Of a stretch of 64,000 bases of DNA, positions 55,732-64,000 are shown one piece after another; positions within the stretch are counted from its first letter, which is position 1, and every line of letters begins with the position of its first letter. The DNA is taken from contig CM022670.1 of NCBI GenBank assembly GCA_012295275.1, positions 36,073,801 to 36,137,800 on the forward strand, read 5' to 3'. The DNA comes from Chrysomallon squamiferum (Eukaryota; Mollusca; Gastropoda; Neomphalida; Peltospiridae). Below the pieces are notes generated by a model, which did no database searches, had not been told where the DNA came from, and was given only the letters and a program-made list of their open reading frames with translations. The translations under genes and the position numbers were made by a program.

Positions 55732-58700
55732 ATGTTAACAGAACTTGTTCTCTACATTTGCAACTATCTGTACATGCAGTTTTTGAGGCCTATGTACAAA
55801 AAAATACTAAGAAAATGGACAGGACAACCAGAGCTTCTCCGAATTACATATTCAGAAAAGCCAGGAGCTGCAAGAACAAGGAAAATAGGTATTCTTTTCT
55901 ATCATTTCTCCATTAACATAATTTCAGAGTAAACAATGATTATAAAATATTTAATTTAAAAAAAAAAAAAATAGTTCAGATCTTTACTTCTGTTAACAAT
56001 ACAATCAAAATGATATCCATTTTCAATACTCTTCATTTCATAAAATTTAGGACACATTAAAGAAAATGATTTTAACAACAAAATATTAAAATGCTTGGTA
56101 TGCTAATGTAGCTTTTTAAAAATAATTAATTTAAATAAAAATATTTTTTATAATTTTTCAGAAAAAAGTCTGAAGTGGTCATTTCAGCCACTTCTGAAAC
56201 ATTTATATAATGATGAAGATATCGATGTGTCTGAAGTGGTCACACAAGTTATTGAGTTAAAAGAAATACTGCCAGAAATTCATCCACTGTATGTTTCTTA
56301 TTATTCTAAAAAGATGTTATGATAAGAAATAATTCAATTTCTTTCCTTTTTTTTTTTTTAATACATTATATATTTACACTTGTTTATTAAGATTGTTGTT
56401 TTCTTCCACTAAGAAACAGTTATGACTATATTTTTATATGTTAAATCTGTTGTAGCAATAGCTAATATGTTTATTTTTATTACCGTCTAGTCTTCCAAAC
56501 CTTATATTGATGAATGTTTCAAATAAGGATACATGTTGTAGCACTTTATAGCTAAGGTGGAAGTAATGTATTTTGGTCAGATGACTATATACAATTTTTT
56601 AAAATAAATTTTCTGTTTGCAACAATATATAAATACTAAGTTACCCAATATAAATAAACTTAATCTCAAGTAATTTCACTTTGATACTGAATATACAGAA
56701 TAAAGAGGCTCCATCTGTTAATTTATTCCAATGTTAACTACATAATAAGTGGTCTTAGTAACCTAATAGTAACTCTTGCAGCCTAATTGCTTATCTAGCT
56801 TTGATTTGTTTAGACTTCTCTTTTTAAAATCAGTTTTGCAGGTGCACTGAGTGTCTGTATCTGCCAAATATGTGGATATAAAAAATTGGTTGCTAAAGTT
56901 GAAGCTGTTAGACAAGAAAAGTTTGACTCCGATAATGATGAACATGAAGAAAAACTTCTGACTGTAGGTAGAGGTTGAGAATGTGTTAAGAAATGTATAT
57001 GTTTATCAAACAGATTATGATAAACTGAATTATTAGTCAAGATATTTGAGAGGATAATAAAAATAGTTGTGAAACTGTTTCTTTAATTTTTCCTATTCCA
57101 GTCAATGATCCACAACCTGTTTAACATAAGTGCTTTATCTTTGTGAAAAGCAGTATATAGAAGATACTTTACTGATAATTAAAAAGTAGTCTACAGATTA
57201 TACATTTTTACTAAAAATGTTGAACAATTTATTCCAAATGAATTTTGATATTCAGCTTAGATACACTGGATATTGATAGCTAATATTTAAATTTCAACAG
57301 CTTTGGAATCTGATGCAGCCTGACACACCACTGGAACAGCGAATTTGGAAGAAATGGACAGAAATTGGGTTTCAAGGAAATGACCCTCGAACAGATTTTA
57401 GAGGAATGGGCATTTTGGGCCTGGATCAGTTAATGTACATACTGTTTATTTATTAATATTTTATAAATTAACAAATGAGAATAATTATTGTTGGAAATGC
57501 TTTGAAATTTAAAAACAGTAATATTGTTAGGAGTCATAAAACATCTAAAGTTTGAAAAATAAACTTGTAATACATTAATCAGATTGATCTTTGATATCCA
57601 TAATAATTATAGTGGCATGCTTATGAAATATTTGTGTGCATATGTTTGGGGGTTTAATTTATTTGCTTGGTGATTTTTATTAATTTTTCTTTGTACAGTG
57701 CATGGATAAAACATATATTTTAGAGTTAAAGTGTTGACACAAAAACAGATGTTAGATTAAAAATCAGAATCATTGTAATAAATGTTGAAATTTATAATGT
57801 TTTTCTGTTACACTGAGTGGCACATATAATTGGTATTTCAGATATATTGCTAAAGTTTATCCTGACAGAGCCAAACAGTTGTTAAATAAGTCATATCATC
57901 CTAAATATGGGTGAGTATTATTATTTCATCAATGTTAATTTATCTTGGTTGCTTGTGTTAACTGTTTAAAGTATTTGAGATAAACATAACAACAGCATTT
58001 CTTTAAAAAATTTATATAATTTGTAACAAAAATATAGTAGATTTATTACTCTTTATTTTTTTTTTTTTTATTTTTACTTATGATATCCATTTAAAATGTA
58101 TTTTCTTAATAAATGTTAAATTTATAAAATATATGGTAGCAGTTAAAAACATTTCTTAACTAATATTTACACATTTCAATATCTTAAGTAGAAATATTTC
58201 ATTCCATTATTGAAAATTTTATTTTATAAATATGAAAACTTTTTTTATTATTTTTATTTTATCCGACCATTAAATGTGCTTTCAGTTTTTCATATGCAGT
58301 TGTTGGCATCAACATCACTGGAATGTGTTACACTTTACTCAAATCTAAACGACTTAGAGGTCACTTTTATAATCTGAGACCAGACACACCAACATTAACT
58401 GACTTTCATGAAGTGTATTGTAAGTGGGGTTTTTTCTTGGTTTTTTTATATATATATTTTTTTATATATATATATATATGTATATATATATAATTATTAC
58501 TTCTACATATTATAATTGTTGTTTTGAATGTTTGAACAGCTTTTAAACAGACCACAAGACAATAATTATTTTATTTTTTATTACTCCCATTTGTTAATTG
58601 ACATTTATTTTTTTATTTTTGCTGTTGTTGTTATTGCTGCTACTGTTGTTCTTTACATTTATTAATACTTTTGTGTTTTTCAGGTTATATTTTTGTGGAC

Positions 58701-58871
58701 TTCATTAATTTCTGGTTTGAAAAAAAACCTAAAGATATTATGGAATTTGGACGACTGAGGGACAAATACCAAAAAAACATGGTCACAAAATTAAAGAATC
58801 GTTCAACATTACTTGTGGCCGACTTTCCAAAAAAACGAGATATAAAACTAAATCATTTCCATTTTTCCTGA
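55732..58871 (+). CDS. ELMOD2: ELMO domain protein, ELMOD2 type, complete
   Basis: Seven exons join in phase to 312 codons: 55732-55888, 56162-56288, 56834-56963, 57301-57434, 57842-57910, 58286-58419 and 58684-58871. Human ELMOD2 has 293. The N-terminal helix region includes KWTGQPELLRI, matching the RQMTGKCELQRI-like segment of vertebrate ELMOD1/2. The middle has QICGYKKL and KFDSDNDEHEEKLL. The ELMO domain core reads WTEIGFQGNDPRTDFRGMG, the signature that carries the arginine needed for GTPase activation, then SYAVVGINITGMCY and FWFEKKP. ELMOD1-3 are GTPase-activating proteins for ARL2 and other ARF-family GTPases and lack the Rac-GEF partner region of ELMO1-3. The choice of ELMOD2 over ELMOD1 rests on overall resemblance; invertebrates often have one gene ancestral to both. 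It shares its upstream region with TMEM131 on the other strand. Confidence 0.9.
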
Positions 58872-59126
58872 AGTATCAGTTCTGGTTAAATTAATTGCAT
58901 ATAATGATTTTCGTCTCAAATCAAAACATCAACACATGAGCCAAGAAGTTTATGGATTTTCTAAAAACAATTTTACATGTACATATGGATGTATATGTAA
59001 GTAATGTTCATATATTACTATGTTATTTAGGTCTGCATAAACTGAAATTTAATGCAGCTCTTTATTCATCAAAGTAAATGAAGAAATAAAATTATTTTTA
59101 ACTTTTTGATTGATTGTTTTATGTTT

Positions 59127-60708
59127 AATTGAAGCAGTGATTCTCAAACTTTATGAAGTCGGGGCACACTTGACACCTTACAAAAAATTGCAGCACAAAA
59201 TGCTAACAAATATAATGCAAAATGTAAAAAATACAGAAATAACTGAAAGAAGGATACTGCGGCTGAATCGGTTGCAGTGCAGGCTGCTGAGGTTGTCTAC
59301 CATTGTGTACATCTATGTCAGATTCTTCATTATTTCGCATATAAACCGTGATCTACTTATAGACACTGCCCTTGTATGAGAGATGTTCACCGACACATTT
59401 AGAATTAACACCCTTGTAAGAGATGTTCACTGATGTATTTAGAATTACCGCCCTTGTGTGAGCAATGTTCATTGATACAGTTACCACCCTTGTGTGAGCA
59501 ATGTTCACTGATATATTTAGTTACCGCCCTTGCGTGAGCAGTTCATCGATACATTTAGTTACCACCCTTGTGTGAGCAATGTTCACTGATATATTTAGTT
59601 ATATCATTGTGTGAGTGATGTTCAGATATATTTAGAGTTACCGCCCTTGTGTGAGCAATGTTCATTGATACATTTAGAGTTACCACCCTTTTGTGTGAGC
59701 AATGTTCATGGATATATTTAGTTCTCCCTTGTGAGAGATGTTCACTGATACATTTAGTTACTGCCCTTGTGTGAGCAATGTTCACTGATATATTTAGTTA
59801 TATCATTGTGTGACTGATGTTCAGATATATTTAGAGTTACCACTCTTGTGTGAGCAATGTTCATTGATACATTTAGAGTTACCACCCTTTTGCGTGAGCA
59901 ATGTTCATGGATATATTTAATCTCCCTTGTGAGAGATGTTCACTGATACATTTAGAGTTACTGCCCTTGTGTGAGAGATGTTTACTGATACATTCAGTTA
60001 CCGGCCTTGTGTGAGTCATGTTCACTGATATAGAGTTACCACTCTTGTGTGAGTGATGTTCATTGATACATTTAGAGTTACCACCCTTTTGAGCTATGTT
60101 CACTGATATATTTAGAGTTACTGCCCTTGTGTGAGAGATGTTCACGGATACATTTAGAGTTACTGCCCTTGTGTGAGTATATAACCTTTATTCATCATCT
60201 ATTTTGTGCTGATGAGAAGTATGAGCCTGACATATCTTGGCAATTTCTTCAAAAATATTGTAAGATGAAATACAAAGCAATGAACTGTTAAAATGTCAAA
60301 AAACTGTACAAAGGTTATATTTCTAATGTGCATTGTGCAGTGAGGGAAAACTTTTATCAACTGTTTGCTTTTAACAAATGTAACGCTATAATAGGCTAAA
60401 ATTCCATAAAGTATTAAAGTTTTAGATGGGTAGTGACTGTGACAGTGATAGGAATATGTGTCACAAGAACAATTTTGGCTATTTATCACTCTTGCGCACC
60501 CTATCACTGATACTGTCACTGGTAAACTACTGCGCAGCCTTGAGCAGCCGTGCTTGCTCATCAGCCAAAACCCGTTTTGAACGAGTTTAAATGTATAAAT
60601 CTTCTTCCAGGCAACCGCCTATTTCTTACTGGGTATCTTTCATCACAAATATCCACCTAGATCCTAGAATTTTGTGGGGCACACCCTTTGAGAACCACTA
60701 AATTGAAG
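59127..60708. mobile_element. Degenerate non-autonomous hAT-type element with 8-bp target duplication
   Basis: The left end begins CAGTGATTCTCAAACTTT at 59135 and shortly after reads GGGGCACACTTG. The right end, reverse-complemented from 60700, begins TAGTGGTTCTCAAAGGGTGT and continues GCCCC. This CAGTGGTTCTCAA-type terminus is characteristic of many hAT transposons. The perfect 8-bp direct repeat AATTGAAG flanks both ends (59127-59134 and 60701-60708), the duplication length expected for hAT. The 1,566-bp element has no recognisable transposase, and its interior is largely a minisatellite (about 59370-60176). Confidence 0.88.
59370..60176. repeat. Minisatellite, 36-46 bp unit, inside hAT-type element
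   Basis: About 20 variant copies of a unit built from GTTACCGCCCTTGTGTGAG, CAATGTTCACTGATA and CATTTAGA. Unit length varies from about 36 to 46 bp. The distinctive variant TTATATCATTGTGTGA occurs at about 59600 and 59799, and its neighbours repeat in the same order, giving a higher-order period of 199 bp. The minus-strand reading frames here (59555-59785 and 59879-60145) arise only from the repeat. Confidence 0.93.
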
Positions 60709-61896
60709 GTTACTCTGGACCTATTATTTTTGGATCATATCCAAATTTAAAAAAAAAAATACTCTCTTTTCAAATGCCTTATTCAGTTTACAAGTACAGG
60801 AAAAGTAAAAATTATACATCAGTTTTCTAAATTTATAAAAAAAAAAAAAAAAAATTGAAATTTATGTTGAAATTCTACAAAATCATATTTCAAAGTGAAT
60901 AAATTTCTTTAATAGATAATTATGAATTTCAGATTATTTTAAGTATTTCTGCTTTTAATGAACAAATATTTTGACCAACATAACAAACTTATAATGGGTG
61001 TATTTTCCTTCTGTTTCTGTTGCTGCTTATTTGAATTTGTTTATACCTTGTCAAACTGTCACAATTAGAAAGCACTGGCTGTTATTTCCAGTATTATTTC
61101 TCTAATGTATTCTGTAATGATATTTCAGTAACATTTATACAGCTTAAGTACCTTTTGTATTTTTCAATGTTATGGCTTTATTTGCTAATGATCACTTTTT
61201 GCAAATATTAACATATAACAATAAATCACTTTCAAAAATATCTGAAAACAGACATTTTTCCTTTCTTTTTATACAGTAAAATTTTAAAATAATAATAATA
61301 ATAAAATAAATGAAAAACACTGACTTTTTTTTATTGATATTCTATAGGGAATGTATTTACAAACTGACATAACGTAAAAGGGAAAATGCATTCTCCTGAT
61401 CTTGTTATTGTATGGGTTATACATTATAATTAACAAAAACTGGATGTAGTACAAATAAAACTATCATGAAAGAAAAGATTTAGACTGGTTTATATTAATA
61501 AACATATACTAGATCAAAAGAAAAATTTAGCAGACTCAAAAGTATGATAAAAGTGCCACTACTATAATAAAACTGAAATATGTTAATAACCGAAAATGTG
61601 GTATATGATTACAGTGTTGAGAATTTGATTCTTGATTTTTGATTTAATTTTGAGATGTTTTAGATGTTATTCATTGTGTCAGCCTGTTTGGAAAATGTAT
61701 GTTATATTTTTGCTTTAACAATACACTCTGTATACATTTAATTAGCCAAATAAATGGGATTCAATAACAAAATAACATAATGTAGGATAAGTAGCTACTA
61801 TTTCATATTTAGTTTTCAAAAACAAATTAAATAATAATCCATCTAAAACTAATAAAACTTTAAAAAATAAATCAGTTTGATTGATCATCATCATCA

Positions 61897-61912
61897 TCAT
61901 AATAATAATAAA

Positions 61913-61957
<45 letters not shown>
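61897..61957. repeat. AAT / ATT microsatellite with inverted symmetry
   Basis: A short AAT run is followed directly by about 14 ATT units, so the tract can fold on itself. It lies about 220 bases before the zinc-finger start codon. Confidence 0.93.
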
Positions 61958-62172
61958 TGGGTTGATTGATTATTATTTAACTGATTATTATGTAGTAATT
62001 TTATAATACTATCTTCGACAAGTGAAATCCAAAAGCGTCCGATAATGTCTCCGGAGTTACTCCCCTTACAAATTCTTTTATTGCGGAAATTGTTTTATTT
62101 GCCAAGATGGAGAAATTTTGTTTTGTTGGTGGAACGTTTAACTATAATTAATATCCAAGTGTAATTTAAAAT

Positions 62173-64000
62173 ATGGGATCAACAGACGACTTACAGGCAT
62201 TTTCTAATACAGTTGTAGAATTGTCCAATGAATACATTGGAAGATTTCAAACGCATGAAAATGTAACAGATTTACTGAAAACGGTAGCAAGTCAAACAGG
62301 TGGTATAGAACTATTTGAGAACGATGGTGTTCTGCGAGTGAAGGGGAGTTGGCAGTCTGTAACTAATGCTCATTCGACATTTATTAAGTTTTTACGATCC
62401 TATTCTGAAAAGGAAGCCCATGTTGAATCACGAGAAAGTTTTTTTGAACAGGACGAAAAGGTAATGCCCATGGAATCAGATGTTGAAGAAAATGTGTCTC
62501 AAAACTTAACCTCTGTTAGCGGAACGTCAGTTGAGGATGAAGTTATGGAATATTTGAACAGAAAAGCAGTTGCTAGTTATACTGTTCCAATAACTAGGAA
62601 GCGATCATTTGTAAATGGGAAACCAAATACCTTTTCCTCAGCAACGAGTATTCCTGATCCTATAGTTCTGATCAGTTCAACAGAACAAAATAGAGAATTT
62701 TCTGCAACACCTGCTGTTCAGAGTACATCAAAAAAGAAATCTATCAAAGTGCTTCGAGATCTTTATGATATTGACAAAAATTTGAAAAGTTTTAAAAAGT
62801 CACCTAATTCTCAGGGTAAAAAAAAGTCTTTAAATAATAAAAAAATAAAGACAAAAATATTTCTTAATGAGAATTCTCTGGTTCAAAATAATGAACAGGT
62901 CTTAGAGGAAAACCCTACAGAAACTAAATTAGCACATGAAGATTTAACATACTGTAATGAAGTAACAGTAAATGGCTTAACAACAGATAATGATAGTTAT
63001 TCTGGAGGTGAAGATAATACAGCAGCTATTGATTGTGTTGACAATAAGGAAGTGGAGGATGATATTACATTCAAGGATGATGACCATTTAGATCCTGACT
63101 ATAATGTTAATGAAAAAAGGCACCGTTTAAAAAGAACTAAAAGGTTGAAGAAAGAAACAGTAAATATAAACAAAATTAAAACAAGATCATCTACTAAAAA
63201 GGAAATAAAAGAATTGCAGCCTAAAAAAGGTCGAGGTAGGCAGAAAAACTCACTTTCAAAGAATGAGGAAACTTTGTCAAAATTTACAAGTACAAAGAAA
63301 AGGACTTCAGAAACTTTGGCAACAGCTCCTGATGTGAAAAAAGAAAAAAGAGAAATTGCAGGAAGGGATCATCCAAAACTAAGAGATTCCAAAAATGTTA
63401 ACAAAGAATACAGCTGCAAAGCATGTCCATATGTGACATCTAGAAAATTTCACTTGAAAGAGCATGAAAGAAGATGTCATATTACCAAAATGTTTAAATG
63501 TGAAATATGTAATAAAATATTTGGCTTTGGTAAAGATTTGAATAGACACAAGCTTACACACTTAAAACCAGAGAACTGTTGTGATATATGTGGTAAGCTG
63601 TATAAAGGTTTGAAAACTCTAGCGCAACATAAATTAACTCATGATTCAGAGTATGTGAAACCAGAATTCTCCTGTGAAGTTTGCAACAAGTCATTTAGTA
63701 CAAAATATGTATTAGCATATCATATTAAGTCTGAACATTTGGGAATGAAAAGAAGATTTATTTGCCCAACTTGTGGCAAAAGTTTTTCTCAGAAGAATTC
63801 TTACATTCAGCATGCAAATGTTCACGTGGGTTACAAACCATTCCATTGTGATATCTGTGGAAAAGCATTTTCTTACGATAAATCACTAAAAGAACACAAG
63901 TTTATGCATGATGAAAAAAAACGATTCACATGTCCTCTGTGTGGTAAAGCTTTCAGACAGTCTTCAGCTATTACTATCCATATGAAAGTACACAAAGAAA
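62173..64000 (+). CDS. C2H2 zinc-finger protein, 5' part (runs off right edge)
   Basis: One uninterrupted frame of at least 609 codons starts at ATG 62173 (context AATATGGGA). Residues 1 to about 75 form a compact, mixed-composition region with a predicted alpha/beta look (DGVLRVKGSWQSV, then a helix) that I cannot assign. Residues of about 75-410 are acidic and lysine-rich and probably disordered, with a basic KKGRGRQK resembling an AT-hook near residue 352. Seven C2H2 fingers follow from residue 413, each with two cysteines and two histidines. The first begins YSCKACPY with a C-X2-C-X12-H-X4-H spacing. Later ones have the usual CGKxF cores, for example FHCDICGKAFS. Linkers of the TGEKP type are mostly absent. 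Role: probably a sequence-specific DNA-binding regulator in the nucleus; the target is unknown. It is intronless as far as seen. Confidence 0.88.
   Translation, partial: MGSTDDLQAFSNTVVELSNEYIGRFQTHENVTDLLKTVASQTGGIELFENDGVLRVKGSWQSVTNAHSTFIKFLRSYSEKEAHVESRESFFEQDEKVMPMESDVEENVSQNLTSVSGTSVEDEVMEYLNRKAVASYTVPITRKRSFVNGKPNTFSSATSIPDPIVLISSTEQNREFSATPAVQSTSKKKSIKVLRDLYDIDKNLKSFKKSPNSQGKKKSLNNKKIKTKIFLNENSLVQNNEQVLEENPTETKLAHEDLTYCNEVTVNGLTTDNDSYSGGEDNTAAIDCVDNKEVEDDITFKDDDHLDPDYNVNEKRHRLKRTKRLKKETVNINKIKTRSSTKKEIKELQPKKGRGRQKNSLSKNEETLSKFTSTKKRTSETLATAPDVKKEKREIAGRDHPKLRDSKNVNKEYSCKACPYVTSRKFHLKEHERRCHITKMFKCEICNKIFGFGKDLNRHKLTHLKPENCCDICGKLYKGLKTLAQHKLTHDSEYVKPEFSCEVCNKSFSTKYVLAYHIKSEHLGMKRRFICPTCGKSFSQKNSYIQHANVHVGYKPFHCDICGKAFSYDKSLKEHKFMHDEKKRFTCPLCGKAFRQSSAITIHMKVHKE

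Larger units (their letters stand above)
58872..62172. other. Spacer between ELMOD2 and zinc-finger gene
   Basis: It begins with the ELMOD2 3' untranslated region; an AATAAA word lies at about 59084. The hAT-type element fills 59135-60700. The rest is AT-rich, with an AAT/ATT microsatellite at about 61897-61957. The last 150 bases before 62173 become GC-richer (GCGTCCGATAATGTCTCCGG), a likely promoter or 5' untranslated region of the zinc-finger gene. Confidence 0.6.

Noticed and set aside
59110-59379. 89-codon plus-strand reading frame at the left end of the hAT-type element
   Set aside because: It crosses the element boundary and the target duplication, so it cannot be an old gene, and it resembles nothing.
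59370-60176. Possible CRISPR array
   Set aside because: The repeats are contiguous and variable with no unique spacers, and the genome is eukaryotic.
60199-60561. 120-codon minus-strand reading frame inside the hAT-type element
   Set aside because: It shows no hAT transposase motif, dimerisation region or zinc finger that I recognise, and its composition is that of translated non-coding DNA.

Overview
The window is 64 kb of nuclear DNA from an animal, almost certainly an invertebrate. It is very AT-rich, full of homopolymer runs and microsatellites, and its genes are split into many short exons bounded by GT/AG. All five genes recognised by family are conserved animal genes. I cannot place the clade from sequence alone. 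No operon, CRISPR array, prophage or other prokaryotic feature is present, so the open reading frames inside introns and spacers carry little meaning.

Layout, left to right: (1) 102-1053, minus: first three coding exons of a Nup98-type nucleoporin that runs off the left edge. (2) 1054-3797: spacer holding three tandem copies of a 199-bp repeat, each with a YY1-like word. (3) 3798-10018, plus: a sorting nexin of the SNX5/6/32 group in 13 exons, with one clear single-base frameshift and a second exon-phase conflict. (4) 10019-14174: convergent 3' space. (5) 14175-18173, minus: a complete beta-sarcoglycan gene in six exons; its first intron holds a small TA-flanked inverted-repeat transposon inside one of two GA-rich tandem copies. 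(6) 18174-23027: spacer. (7) 23028-54858, minus: a complete TMEM131 gene of about 38 coding exons and about 1,890 codons, filling half the window. (8) 54859-55731: head-to-head promoter region. (9) 55732-58871, plus: a complete ELMOD2-type gene in seven exons. (10) 59127-60708: a degenerate hAT-type element with an 8-bp target duplication and an internal minisatellite that has a 199-bp higher-order period. (11) 62173 to the right edge, plus: the start of a C2H2 zinc-finger gene with seven fingers visible.

The genes are unrelated housekeeping or tissue genes (nuclear pore, endosomal sorting, muscle membrane, ER collagen secretion, ARL2 GTPase control, transcription), not one pathway. I found no convincing new multi-gene system. 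The best leads are the SNX frame defects, the two transposons datable by their target sites, the repeat-borne YY1-like sites and the unassigned N-terminal region of the zinc-finger protein. Exon limits were set by eye from splice sites, reading frame and family resemblance.
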